Counted from the stretch's first letter, positions 40,544-53,730 are shown. The stretch: DNA of 64,000 bases from Symbiodinium sp. CCMP2592 (GCA_905221615.1 CAJNDT010000308.1:44722-108721); one strand, 5' to 3'. A program made the numbers and translations. The notes: generated from the sequence alone by a model not told the origin.

Positions 40544-41685
40544 GCAACACCTACCTACGGCAACAACGTCGAAACGTATCTTGTGGCACTACTACTGACT
40601 GATATACTGGTCCTTTTGATGTCACGGACCTTGCGCACGTCGTCGCTTCCCAAGCGTTGTGACACCGCATTGAAGAGAGCAACATCCATGCAGGCGGCGG
40701 TGGTTGATTGCGAAAGAGGCTAAGTTGTCATTATACTAAGATATACTACTCGTATTATACCAGTGGCATATACGATGCTATCAGATGCTAGGACGTCTTA
40801 TGGCCTTGCAGATGCGGTGATTTCGAAGCCCCACATCACTTCATACATCCCAACTGTCTATCACTGGGATGTTGTTACCCTTCGGTTCGGAAGACTAGCC
40901 TCTGTTAAACCCAGATCGCTGCAGTGAGTTGTTCGTAGTACCACCTCCCTATGATCCCGATACTCGTCATACTTTAACATACGAGTACCTCATCACCCGA
41001 TTGGAATTGGTAAGGCCGCTGTATCAAAGTCTATATAAACCCTACAGCCCTTATTATAGAACCGTCATAGGTCCCTTCAAGACGCTCTTTTAAACGGGCC
41101 TTAAAGGAACCCAGCCCTTGCAGGTGAACAACTTGATCAACTCGCTTGTTCGCCTCACTGCCAGAAGTCAGGCCAGGCCTGTTGAGTATAAGACGTCATT
41201 ATTGTCTGTATCATGCTATAACATGTTGCATAATATAGAATTTCAAATGTGTATTATGACATACTAAGTTGGTGCCCTGGTGCTGGTAGGGGGGTCATCG
41301 GTTCAGGATTCGGGCTTTAGGAACGCATCATGACTGTCGTTTGTTTGTTGTTGCTGCAACGTGCCGCAATGCTGGGACAGGTCGCTGACACGGACCAGGG
41401 CTACATGCCCAAGTTCGTTTCGAAGGCCATGGAAACGGAAAAGCCACCACGCTAGCATCAACGACGATAGTCTGAGTCTGAGTCATCACTCGAGTTCTGC
41501 CAGAATTGTTCATATCTTGAAGCGGTGTTGCTTGTCAGGAAAACGACTAGCAGGAATCCTTCTTCAAATCCCGCAAAGATTTGAATACTAATATCAGAGC
41601 AAGTTCAAATTCGGCCTGATCGGTACCAGAAGAACAAGGCCGAAATAACAATGGCATTGACAGCGCTTCATGCAACAACTTCTAC

Positions 41686-42594
<909 letters not shown>

Positions 42595-43189
42595 GCGGAC
42601 GGCTACGACTACTAACCCAACTACGACTGTAGCAACACTTGCGATTCTACGATGTCTACGGCTGGCTCTAGCATGAATTACGAACACATGTGCTAGCACT
42701 AGCACAATTACGACGACGACTACTAGCGACGATGACAGCACGAAGACTGCTTGCGAAGACGATAGTATTGTCAGTAAGACTTGCACAAGAGCTAAGTTCA
42801 TGCCAGGGCTACCGCAGCGACGGTCCAACGGCAGAGGAAGTGCGGAGTCGTGTGCCCTCCTCAGGGTGGGGAAGTGCTGAACCCCTTCATTCAAGTTTCG
42901 GGCTTTAGGCTTCAGAAGCTCTCGTGCCGGGTGAAAATCCTGCAGGGTTTTGCCTCGTGCTTTCCAGCCACTGCCAGCTGATTTGTCAGGCCGGATCCAT
43001 TTTTGACCAGCTCGTCGATGCTGCCCAGTCCAGGCATCCCGAGGGCTGCACAGGGCATCGATCTTGACATGGACTCTAGTTTACCCACTTCCCTTTTAGC
43101 ATTTCCTTCCACACCAGTTTTCGCAACGCCCTCCTTGGATGCCGCGCAGGACTTATTTCGAGTATATAGCATGATGCAACGTGGTCACG

Positions 43190-43500
43190 ACGTTGTTGTT
43201 GTTATGGGAGGAGAAGAAGATGTTGAAGATGATGATGGCGACGAGGTTGAAGATGATGACTCATGTGTTTGACGATGACGGTCTTTATGATGATGACCGT
43301 AAAGACGATAAGTATTATGGTCGTGGTGACGGAGAGACGATGGTGACATGGTGCTGCCGATGACGATGATGATGATGATGATGAGACGAGGTGATGAGAT
43401 GATGAGGCGAAGGAGGACCATGACGATGTTGTTGATGACGATGGTGATGCTGACGATAGAGACGCTGATGTTGATGATAACGATGATGACGACGGTACGA
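43190..43500. repeat. GAT/GAC-rich degenerate trinucleotide region
   Basis: Purine-rich GAT, GAC and GGT triplets with many substitutions, probably an old microsatellite. Confidence 0.75.
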
Positions 43501-44039
43501 TGCTGGTAGTGATTACGACCAGCTTCTAAGAGCAATGACCTCACGCTGAGGGGAGCGCTGGCATTGCAGTTGACTAGTTGTGTTGGTGGCGGTGCTGCTG
43601 CCGCTGCTGCCGCTGCTGTTACTGGCTCGCTACGGCCGCTGGTGTTGTCCGATTCGGCAGAGCTGTCGCTGGTTCGCTGGTGGTACTTATAGCCAGGGTG
43701 GTGGTGAGGGTGGCGGCTGGGGACAACGGGTGACGATGGTTGATGCGGGACGAGGCATGGATGTGAAGGACGACCGCCGTGACCACGACGACTAACATCA
43801 CACCGATCAAAACAGCAACATGACCGTACCAGTACCCGCGATTACAATAATCGACGAGGCGACAACAGCGACTGAAGGCTAAACATAGATGACGGTCATG
43901 ATGTTGATGTATAGTGACTCCGGGGTGATGGCGATGGAGCCGGCCATGAAGATTGTGGATAAGGTAACGGAGAGGAGGGCGTCCGCTGACGGACGTAACA
44001 TCACCTACTCAAAGCATGCGCGCTGGTCGCTGCGCTGCG

Positions 44040-44440
44040 AGGCTGTCCTTGAGATCTATCTTGTGGCCCCTGCTGTGGGAGCCTTAGACATGGGTGAGAT
44101 GGCGGAATATATTTTCCTGGCATTGCTACTTTCTGGGGCCGCAGGTTCGGAATTGATGCTTGCGGTGCAAGGGCCATTCTGGATCTTTAAGTCTTTGCCG
44201 ATCTCAGCATTCGATGGGGCTGCAGGCGGTCCGGCAGTCGCTAGTCGCCGTGGTTGCATGGTCCGTCATGTCTTCCACTGAGCCCCTATCCTCAAACCTC
44301 TTCCGCGCCACTCAGATTGAAAGCTCTCATGAATCCGGCGCTGCTGCCGGGAATGCCGGTTCTGTGCCGGACAGTCTCACAGCTACTCCAGCCTGGGGCT
44401 CGGCCGGTATGTCCCATGAAGGGCATGTAAGATAGGGATC
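44040..44440 (+). other. Region of weak coding potential
   Basis: Two overlapping forward frames look partly protein-like: one at 43889-44281 and one at 44160-44435 (SSNLFRATQIESSHESG and similar). No domain, splice pattern or start is convincing. Confidence 0.2.
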
Positions 44441-44899
44441 CCAACAGTTCGAGAAATTGGTGATTTTTGTTTTGCCATGACAGCGCCGAGACCAACGCAT
44501 GCTGTTTCTCTGCCTGCTGTAGCCCATCTAACTCCTCTCCGGCGCCAGGTGTGCAAGAGCTAAAGCAGAAGGCGACAGCACCGCTGACGACTTCGAGGGA
44601 GCCTCGCTAGGACTCCCGATGGGCGGTTTAGGGTTTAGGGGTTTAGGGTTTAGGGTATAGGATATCGAAGAAGCTGCGAGACAAGCTCGATCAGTGTGTA
44701 TCCGGTACACACCCTGGTGAACTTTGATGAGACGACCATCGGCACCTTTCTGCGAACTTTTCTTTGCTTCCCAGTCCGGAGACGATATATGTATATAAGG
44801 GTATATAGTTGCATAAATATATACCGCGTAACCATGTACATATCTATGTGTGTATATGTATATGTATATGCCCATGTATATGTGTGTTTCTCACTCCCT

Positions 44900-44940
44900 C
44901 TTTCTCCCTCTCTCTCTCTCTCTCTCTCTTTCTCTCTGGC
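44900..44940. repeat. CT dinucleotide microsatellite
   Basis: About 40 bp of CT with single interruptions, following TA/TG-rich sequence at 44790-44885. Confidence 0.9.
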
Positions 44941-45549
44941 TGTCTCTCCAAACACGGCATACTTCCTTGGTATAAAGTCAGTTTTGCGCATGGAGGAGGC
45001 CTACAGGCAATCAGATCAAGCACAACAAGTCCTTCAATGCCTTCCAGCGCGCCCTGCTTGCACGATGAACGGGCTCAGATCTGTGGCTTCGGAGAGCCCT
45101 TGATGGGGCTGCACCGGCGATGCTGTTATGCTCAGGAAGGGAGTGGGTTAGCATGTCAGGTTCTGTCCTTCGGTGGGAGGACGCTTCACCTGTCACCTGA
45201 AAACAAAGACACCATAACCCCCGGCTTTGGGGTTTAGGCATCAGTTTCACCCGTCTGTTTGCTACCACAGCTCCGGGCTTGCCCAAGGAGATGCTTTTGG
45301 TCTGGCTGCTGGTCTGTGCGCACCAGCCTAAGCTTCCTCTTTTTGCAGCGACTTGAAGACTTCGGTGGCTGCAGACGGCACTGGGAATTAGAGCTTCGCT
45401 GAAGGAAATTGATCCGCCCGCTACTGTTTCTGCCCCCACCGCCGCCGTGAACTGCAGCTGGCCGAAGTCCTGCAAACAACCAAGATATGTATACGTATAT
45501 ATATATATATATATATGCATATGTATATGTCTATATATACATACAGACA

Positions 45550-45641
45550 GGGACCTTGGTATTTGCCAATATTCCGTAGGCCTCCATATTAAAGCTATAG
45601 TACAATGTACCCCATGCCTTATTCTAATGATGAAGCCGCCC
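45550..45641 (+). repeat. MITE-like element family A, diverged copy
   Basis: Contains AAAGCTATAGTACAATGTACCCC, ...CTTATTCTAATGATGAAG. It is weaker than the other copies. Confidence 0.4.
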
Positions 45642-46167
45642 ACAACTTTTTTGAGCTTTGCCAAGGCATCATCCGATGGAACCTCCTGGGTTCCTTGGCG
45701 ATTTGACTCTGGGATGGGTGGGATTTCAAGGCGTCTTGGGGTCTCTGTGCAGGGTTCTGTTTATGGTTTTGGGATAAGGGTTCAGGGCTTAGGATTTAGG
45801 GAGTTTAGGGGTGAGCGTTGGCGGGTTTAGTGCCTCGGCCACTTTACATGTGCGAGCAGTTCCGCCTGCACTCGATGCATGTGCTTGCAAGTGACAGCGT
45901 TTCAGACGGACCTGCAACTCTGCAGGGCTCCCTGTCCTCCTTCAGTTGCTTTGCTCCCTGTGCTTCGACAACGACGCCCTACCACTAAACCCCTAACATT
46001 TCCCGGAAACCCCCACACCCCTGGCCGCCCCTAACCCCTAAACTCCTAAACCCTATACCCTGAACCCTTTTTCCTAAATTCCTAAACCTTATACCCCGGG
46101 TTGGGATTTTCTGGCGCGGGGAGCACATGCCCGAAAACAATCAAAGGTCACTTCTAGGTATGATGTA

Positions 46168-46257
<90 letters not shown>

Positions 46258-46310
46258 CACTAGTAGTAGTAGTAGTAGTAGTAGCAGTAGTAGTAGTACT
46301 AGAAGTAGAA

Positions 46311-46371
<61 letters not shown>

Positions 46372-46500
46372 GTAGTAAGTAGTAAGTAGTAAGTAGTACG
46401 TAGTAAGTAGTACGTAGTAAGTAGTAAGTAGTAAGTAGTAAGTAGTAAGTAGTAAGTAGTAAGTAGTAAGTAGTAAGTAGTTAGCAGCAGCAGCAGCAGC
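46168..46500. repeat. AGT microsatellite passing into a 7-bp AGTAAGT repeat
   Basis: Nearly pure AGT to about 46370, then a heptamer AGTAAGT array (46371-46480), then AGC. A triplet repeat that gained one extra base per two units explains the change. Confidence 0.93.
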
Positions 46501-46599
46501 AGTAGCAGCGGCCGTGGCCGTGGCGGCCGTGGAGGCTGTGGCCCGTGGCACCTGGGCCGCACCTCTTGAACTCAGGCCTCGGGTTTAGGATTTAGGGCT

Positions 46600-47480
46600 A
46601 GGGTTTCCGGTGTATGGTTTAGGGCGCCCCCCCCACGGCGATAGGATTTGGGCTGTAGGTAGGCTAGGGTTTAGAATTTAGGTTTTCGGGCGGCGTTGGG
46701 TGCAGGGTTAGTCTAGTTAGTAGTTAGTTAGTAGTCTTCACTTGAGGTTATAGGATTCGGTTTAGGGCGCCTTCCACGGCGACGTTGTTCTAAGCGCCTT
46801 TCACGGCGATAGCATTTAGTAGCTTACTAGTACTTACTAGTCTTTAGTTTCGGATTTATAGGATTGAGGTTTTAGGTTTAGGGTTTAGGGGCGCCTGCCA
46901 CGGCGCTAGGTTTTAGGCTGCAGGCTGTAGGGTTTAGGGTTGCAGGTGTAGGGTTTAGGGCGCCTTCCACGGCGACGTTGTTCTAAGCGCCTTTCACGGC
47001 GATAGCATTTAGTATACTTACTAGACTAGTCTTTAGTTTAGGGTTTACAGGATTCGGATTGAGGTTTTAGGTTCGGTTTAGGGTTTAGGGGCGCCTGCCA
47101 CGGCGTTAGGATTTGGGCTGTAGGCTGTAGGGTTTAGGATTTAAGGCGCCTTCCCGGCGACGTTTTTCTAAGTGCCTTTCACGGCGATAGCATTTAGTAT
47201 AGGTGCTAGTCTTTAGTTTAGGGTTTATAGGATTGAGGTTTTAGGTTTAGGGTTTAGGGGCGCCTGCCACGGCGTTAGGATTTAGGCTGTAGGGTTTAGG
47301 ATTTAGGGTTTAAGGTGTAGGATTTAGGGCGCCTTCCACGGCGAGGTTACTGTAGGCGCCTGCCGGGACGATAGGATTTAGGCTGTAGGTTTTAGGATTT
47401 AGGGTTGCAGGTGTCGGGTTTAGGGCGCCTTCCACGGCGAGGTTTTTGAAAGCACCTTTCACGGCGATAGGATTTAGCCT
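46600..47480 (+). repeat. Satellite block 1 (GGCGCC-type), degenerate
   Basis: Repeated GCGCCTTCCACGGCGA and GCGCCTGCCACGGCGA boxes separated by TAGGATTTAGGCTGTAGGG and telomere-like sequence. A longer unit with GATAGCATTTAGTA recurs near 46808, 46999 and 47185, about 190 bp apart. Confidence 0.85.
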
Positions 47481-48714
47481 GGGTTCTCTTATGATTTTCC
47501 GATGATTTAGGGCATCCAGTTCCCAATACTCAGTTGCAACAAGGAGGCCCTATAGGGTTTCGGGTTGACAGAGTACCACTGAGGGGCCTAGACTTTTGCG
47601 CGTCGGCGACTTGAGAGTTCAGGGAACAGTTCTTCTCTCAGGGCCCTCGCAAGTTTGTTCTGCATGGGCACCATGGGTACTGGGGGGTGGGATATTGATT
47701 GGGGATTTAGGGTTGCAGGTGGCAGGTGTAGGGTTTAGGGGCCAGCATTATTGTTTGGGGTTGATTCCTTATTTTTTTATTTTACTTTATCCGTTTTCGA
47801 AGTATCACGGCCTCTGCATTACAGGTTTGGGCCCTTAGAGACAGCTTGGAGGGTCGGGGAACTCAGTAAGTAGCTGTTCGATAGACTTTTAAGTATCAGA
47901 ACCCCAATTAGGATCCCTTCTTGGGTAACTCTGCTGACTAAGGCCCCAAAACCCTCTAGCCCCCTTTTAAAGCCCCTATTACAAGGAGCCCTTAAAGAAG
48001 CCCTAGTGACTATGTCCCCTGATCCCCCAAGAAGGGGGTGTTAGTCTTTCTTCTTGATTGTGATGGCAACGAGGAACACCTTTCGTGGTGTGCATGTTTT
48101 CGGAGGAGGATACTTACAAGTGTATGTGGCTGCAGGAGTTTTGAGTTTAGGCTTCAGGTTAGTTGTGGTTTGAGAGTGTTGGGGTTTTAAAGGGGTCGTA
48201 GGCTTCCAGATTTGCACACCTCGGCCTGCGAACATCTCAAAAGGGTTTTTGTTTCTCAGGGCCCTGTGCTGAGATTTAGGTCTTAGGGTTTAGGGTTGGG
48301 GTTGAGGGCCGCAAGCTCTGACGAAAGAATGTCCAACGGCTCTGAGGGTGGACACCCTAAACCCTATACCCCAGGTCCAGTCCTGAGTGGCGATCTTCCC
48401 AGAGACTCCAAAACCCCTTAATTCGAAACCACGCACCCCTACAGCGCCCATATAGAAACCTGTCACAGGAGCGCTTCACCCTAAACCCTAAAACCTAAGC
48501 CGGAAACCCTAAACCCCAAAACCTAAACCCTAAAGCCTAAACCCTCAACCCTCGAAGGAGCCGCGCTCGAGCCTAGCCCTGGTCCGCCGTTGCCTCTACG
48601 ACGCCTCGCGGTTTCCGGAGTGGCCACAGGTGGCTGCTTGGTTGCTCAGGGTTCAGGGTTTCGGGTTTTGGATTTCAGGATTCAGGATTTAGGCTTTAGA
48701 GCTCGGGTTTAGGT

Positions 48715-49035
48715 TTCACATGTAGGATTTAGGGCGCCTTCCACGGCGAGGTTACTGTAGGCGCATGCATGCCAGGGCGATAGGATTTAGGCTGTATAGG
48801 TTTTAGGATTTAGGGTTGCCGGTGTAGTGTTTAGGGCGCCTTCCACGACCAGGTCATTGTAGGCGCCTGCCACGGCGATAGGATTTAGGCTGTAGGGTTT
48901 TGGGTTTAGGATTTAGGGTTGCAGGTGTAGGATTTAGGGCGCCTTTCACGGCGAGGTCATTGTAGGCGCCTGCCACGGTGATAGGATTTAGGCTGTATAG
49001 GGTTTAGGATTTAGGATTTAGGGTTGCAGGTTGGC
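48715..49035 (+). repeat. Satellite block 2, about 98-102 bp unit
   Basis: ATAGGATTTAGGCTGTA recurs at 48780, 48878 and 48980. Each unit also carries the GCGCCTTCCACGGCGAGGT box. Same family and orientation as block 1. Confidence 0.9.
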
Positions 49036-49247
49036 CCAGGCCCTGCCCACTGTAGTACCCGTAGTGCCCCGTAGTGGCTTTGATCATGAGGATTGACTAG
49101 GAGACCAGGATTGAGGTGTAGGAGATACCCACGCCCTTCATTTCTTAGCTGTCCAGGGTGTTGCTGCTGCCTCCCCCCCTAAAAAAACCTCTTTCTGGGA
49201 CCAAAGAGGTTTCATAATTAGGGGGACCACCGAATTCGGTAGGGTTT

Positions 49248-49756
49248 CTAGATTGGCCTCCCGCTGGTCGGGTTGCAGCACACCAAGGCCGTCATACCAG
49301 CTGACCAGCTGTCATTATCTTCCAGAAAGCGCTGCCATACAGAATCGAAGCCGTGCGCCGAACCAGGGCGTGGCGCCAAAGCTCCCAGTATGGGAGGCAC
49401 GCTGACTTCAGCCTCCCCCTCTTGCTGTTCCGGCGACCCGATCTCCGAGGCGTCAGCCACGACATCCGTGTAGGGTGTAAGGTCAGGCAGCGGCAGCGTC
49501 GCCGTCGGCAAGGCCGTCCATCTGCTGCTTGTAGCTTCTTCACCTCAATTAACTGAGTTGTGCCTGCCAAAAATATGTGCGGACGGATTCCCTTATAACT
49601 TATAAAGAATAGAAAATTGGAGATAAAAGCATCCCAGGCCGCTTGTGTGGTGATGCATTGCCTGCTCACACCAGTGAGTCTGGCCACTACCGTGTTCAGA
49701 CGGAGACGTTTGTCCCATTGCAGCGCCTCCAGGACCCCGGGCAGGTGTGGTCGCAA
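49248..49756 (-). pseudogene. Possible decayed coding fragment, unrecognised
   Basis: On the minus strand a 154-codon frame (no ATG at its left edge) starts with protein-like sequence, including LEALQWDKRLRLNTVVARLT and TTQLIEVKKLQAAD. The protein-like character then moves to a second frame ending near 49248 (YTDVVADASEIGSPEQQEGE and FDSVWQRFLEDNDSW). A frameshift or an intron between them would explain this. It lies just upstream (plus strand) of a duplicated block at 49835-49922. Function unknown; an old mobile-element protein is one possibility. Confidence 0.28.
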
Positions 49757-49834
49757 TGCGCACGCAAGTGTGTGGACAATCGATTGCGATTTGCTGCTCA
49801 GCTACCCGCTGCCGCCCCGAGCACAGGGATTCCG

Positions 49835-49922
49835 GACGCCCGCCCTGGGGACAGCAGGCAGGGCCGCCGCCATCTTGCAAGCTTTACGGTCTAGAGTTAA
49901 CCAGGTTCAGGGTTGTACCTTG
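49835..49922 (+). repeat. Duplicated block 1, copy a
   Basis: About 88 bp nearly identical to 54160-54249, around GCCGCCGCCATCTTGCAAGC. Confidence 0.85.
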
Positions 49923-50767
49923 AAACACTCAAATCCGGCCCTGAACCTTAAACTATATGAACCCAGTCGGACCGCCCCCCCGCCAACCGAAGCTGTATTC
50001 CAAATCCGAAAGCACAAACCCCGGGGTCATTAGGCCGATTTGAGCCACATACACCGGAGGGTGTGGGGTTTACGGGCTCGCAGCCATAACCCTAACTCAG
50101 CGTAAACCCTAGACCAGCAGGCAGGGCCTTGCAAGCTTTACAGTTTTGGGTTATATGTACCTTCATATAGTCAAGGACCCTACCTCCAGGACCCCAAACT
50201 AAATTAATATGGTACCGGCCCTCGCAACCGAACCTGTAATCCAAATCCGAAAGCGCAAACTCCCGGGCCATTAAGCCGAGTTGAGCCAGGGCAGGGTTTG
50301 GGGTTTGCGGGCTCACAGCCATGACCCCAACACAGCGTAGACCCTAGACTCCAAAACCCGACCTCATCTCCATGCCCTGGCAGGCCTTGCGGCGCATGCT
50401 CGGCCGTGTCTGCCATGGGGACGCGTGGACCAAAACCCCGTTCACCGCAGGAACCGCTGTCTGCAGCAGGATTTGAAAAGCATGCAAGGCATGGTTTTGT
50501 AGGTTCTGTTGCGGAATAAGTCCTAGCCATTAGCCCTTCCCCCAAGGAACCACTTAGTGGCCGGCAGACTTTGAAAAGGACAGCTTTGAAAGGCATGTGC
50601 GGTTACGACTTGGGCACTGGCGCCTTCAGCCGCGTGGCCGGCGGCCTGTCAGAGGCGGCCGGCTGATCATGCTTTCGTGGATTTTCTGAGTGGCTGCATT
50701 CTTTCGGGGTTTTCTCCAGTCTTAAAGAGGAGGCACCCAAGGTCCGGGAAGAGATCGACGATGGTCT

Positions 50768-51534
50768 GCCAGTGAGAGCCAGGCGAGTGGCCAGTCCTAG
50801 CAGACTGTGTTCACTGACTGAGCAGGAATCCAAGGGAGCAGACCCAGAACGGAACTGGAAAGAAAGACCAACGGTTCCGGCAACCACGACATTGGGTCGG
50901 CCAGTCAGAGTTGTTAGAGTGGCTATCCCCGCCGTGGATAGCCACTCCTGCTTTCTACGCCAGCACTGACGCCGCCCGGGCCAAGCCCGGCACCCGTTCC
51001 TGTCTGTAGTGACGTAGAAAGCAGGAGTGGCTATCCACGGCGGGGATAGCCACTCTAACAACTCTGACTGGCCGACCCAATGTCGTGGTTGCCGGAACCG
51101 TTTGTCTTTCTTTCCATTTCCGTTTTGGGTCTGCTCACTTGGATTCCTCGTCAGTCAGTGATCCCAAAACGGAAATGGCAAGAAAGACAAACGGTTCCGG
51201 CAACCACGACATTGGGTCGGCCAGTCAGAGTTGTTAGAGTGGCTATCCCCGCCGTGGATAGCCACTCCTGCTTTCTACGTCACTACAGACAGGAACGGGT
51301 GCCGGGCTTGGCCCGGGCGGCGTCAGTGCTGGCGTAGAAAGCAGGAGTGGCTATCCACGGCGGGGATAGCCACTCTAACAACTCTGACTGGCCGACCCAA
51401 TGTCGTGGTTGCCGGAACCGTTTGTCTTTCTTTCCATTTCCGTTTTGGGTCTGCTCACTTGGATTCCTCGTCAGTCAGTGATCGTAGGCAGCCAGCCTGC
51501 CTACCGCATGGCCACTCGCCTGGCTCTGACTGGC
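50768..51534. repeat. Nested palindrome, 767 bp
   Basis: Two palindromes of the same kind lie head to head: arms 50871-50959 and 51013-51101, then arms 51191-51279 and 51333-51421. All four arms are 89 bp. The 53-bp loops 50960-51012 and 51280-51332 are reverse complements of each other. Outer flanks (50768-50870 and 51422-51534) are also inverted copies. Inside every arm sits a hairpin, GAGTGGCTATCC...GGATAGCCACTC. Confidence 0.95.
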
Positions 51535-51690
51535 CGACCCAATTTCGTGGCTGCCGGAACCGTTGGTGTTTCTTTCCATTTCCGTTTTGGGTCTGCTGAC
51601 TTGGATTCCTCGTCAGTCAGTGATATCGATCGTAGGCAGCCAGCCTGCCTACCGCATGGCCACTCGCCTGGCTCTGACTGGCCGAAGACA
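51482..51690 (+). repeat. Tandem copies of the palindrome's outer flank
   Basis: CGTAGGCAGCCAGCCTGCCT with GGCCACTCGCCTGGCTCTGA occurs twice, at 51484 and about 51630, about 146 bp apart, separated by another copy of the CTTGGATTCCTCGTCAGTCA end. Confidence 0.85.
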
Positions 51691-51702
51691 ACCCTGAACC
51701 TT

Positions 51703-51892
51703 CAAGTTAAACCCCAAACCCTTGCGCCTGAAACACGGACCACAAGGCGCACAGGCCGCAGAGACGAAGCCAGCGCGTGACCTCTGGCAACGGCTTCGGA
51801 TTTCGCCGGGGCTCTGTGTCCATGGTCGGCGGCACCCAAAATCCTAAAACCCTGAACCTGCACAACCCCAGGCCCCAATCCCGAAGCCCTAA
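51703..51892 (+). repeat. Duplicated block 2, copy a
   Basis: About 190 bp nearly identical to 53777-53966, beginning with GTTAAACCCCAAACCCTTGC. Confidence 0.9.
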
Positions 51893-51925
51893 TGTAGGAA
51901 CCTGATTGAGTCGGGGGGGAGGAGG

Positions 51926-52303
51926 TTTGGAGCATCATGACATCAGATTCCCTGTCACAGTATCCTCGGAGACACGCTCCTCCACTGCAACTTCGTCCCA
52001 GAGAGTACTCCAAGACCAGGCTCGGGAACAAGCCTCACCATGACCGCACTTTCGGCCCCTCCACCCCCGTAGGGGCATCACTGCGGCCAGAAATCGTGAC
52101 TTGGGCCGGGTAATTAACCCTGACACCCCAAGGCGGAGGTTTGCCGCCCGACGACACTCTCACTGGGTGACCCTGCCTTCTTGACTACGGCAGACACACC
52201 AGGAGGAAAGGCCCAGAGGAGCCAAACCACCCGGCCGGGTTATCACAGTAGCCGTCACCCTCCAGTGTCGATTTACTAGGCAGGGAGGGAGGGAGGGAGG
52301 GAG
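51926..52303 (+). repeat. Duplicated block 3, copy a, ending in a GGGA run
   Basis: About 378 bp nearly identical to 55336-55714, beginning GAGCATCATGACATCAGATT. Both copies end with four or five GGGA units (52282-52302 here). Confidence 0.92.
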
Positions 52304-52363
52304 GTTCTGAAGGTTTCGGGAAAAGGGGGCTTGGGGAGAAGCAATGCAACCCTAAATCCTAAT

Positions 52364-52610
52364 CCTGTCGCCGTGGCAGGCGCCTACAATGACCTCGCCG
52401 TGGAAGGCGCCCCTACACCTGCAACCCTAAATCCTAAACCCACAACCCTACAGCCTAAATCCTATCGCCCTGGCAGGCGCCTACAGTAACCTCGCCGTGG
52501 AAGGCGCCCCTACACCTGCAACCCTAAATCCTAAACCCAAAACCCTACAGCCTAAATCCTATCGCCCTGGCAGGCGCCTACAGTAACCTCGCCGTGCCCA
52601 AGGCGAGTTC
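52364..52610 (-). repeat. Satellite block 3, 97-bp unit, reversed
   Basis: The start CCTGTCGCC/CCTATCGCC recurs at 52364, 52461 and 52558, exactly 97 bp apart. This is the reverse complement of the unit in blocks 1 and 2. Confidence 0.93.
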
Positions 52611-52879
52611 TGAACCCCCTAGAACTCGAGAGTTGGCCGTCCAAGCTCGAGCCATGAGTTGTCATAGTGGATTTCATGACTTCACGGTTCCATAGGGGTC
52701 TGAGGTTAGAGACTTTGCACACCACTTGGGTTTAGGGTTTAAGGGTTTAGGGGTCTACAGGGGAAGAAAAAGCCCTGTGGAGTCTAGAGGCAGCGCGGGT
52801 ACTTGCAGCCACAACGCGTCAACATTGCACTATGAAGGTTAAATCAATACCTTGCACACAGATTGAGGTTTAACACGCA

Positions 52880-53730
52880 GCCAGTGCGGGCACCACGCGG
52901 GTACCCGAAGCCAGCGCGGCTACCCGCAGACGGCGCGGGTACCCGCAGACGGCGCGGGTACCCGCAGACGGCGCGGGTACCCGCAGCCACGCGGGTGCCC
53001 GCAGACGGCGCGGGTACCCGCAGCCACTATGCGTCATCCTTGCAGTATAAAGGCCAACAACCTTGTCCACTATTTTAGGGTTTCAAGTTTTTTAGGGTTT
53101 ACGGTTCTTAAGGTTTAAGGTTTCTGTTACTTTATGTTATACAGGGCATGAACAGATGTGCTCCATAGCCAGCGCGGGTACCCGCAGACGGCGCGGGTAC
53201 CCGCAGCCACTCGGGTGCCCGCAGACGGCGCGGGTACCCGCAGCCACTATGCGTCATCCTTGCAGTATAAAGGCCAACAACCTTGTCCACTATTTTAGGG
53301 TTTCAAGTTTTTTAGGGTTTACGGTTCTTAAGGTTTAAGGTTTCTGTTACTTTATGTTATACAGGGCTTGAACAGATGTGCTCCATAGCCAGCGCGGGTA
53401 CCCGCAGACGGCACGGGTACCCGCAGCCACTATGCGTCATCCTTGCAGTATAAATATATAAAGGCCAACAACCTTGTCGACTATTTTAGGGTTTAAAGTT
53501 TTTTAGGGTTTACGGTTCTTAAGTTAAGGTTTAAGGTTTCTGTTACTTTATGTTATACAGGGCTTGAACAGATGTGTTCCATAGCCAGCGCGGGTACCCG
53601 CAGCCACCCGAAAGGCAGCGCGGGTACCCGCAGACGGCGCGGGTACCCGCAGCCACTATGCGTCATCCTTGCAGTGTAATGGCCAACAACCTTGTGCACC
53701 ATTTTCGGGTTTAGAGTTATTATTAGAGTT
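52880..53730 (+). repeat. Tandem repeat of 180-226 bp carrying a palindromic minisatellite
   Basis: Each unit has one or more GCGGGTACCCGCAGACG boxes, then CACTATGCGTCATCCTTGCA (at about 53028, 53248, 53431 and 53657) and a T-rich segment with TTTTAGGGTTT. Variation in unit length comes from the number of the 18-19 bp GGGTACCC boxes. Another copy is at 55725-55910. Confidence 0.92.

Noticed and set aside
45011..45664. Minus-strand frame of 217 codons
   Set aside because: It runs through a TA microsatellite (about 45490-45540) and has no recognisable domain. Only its middle part looks at all protein-like.
51929..52302. Duplicated block 3 considered as an rRNA fragment
   Set aside because: No conserved SSU, LSU or 5S segment could be recognised.
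52863..53078. Repeated Arg/Gly/Tyr/Pro-rich peptide frames
   Set aside because: Products of the GCGGGTACCCGC minisatellite, which is open on both strands.
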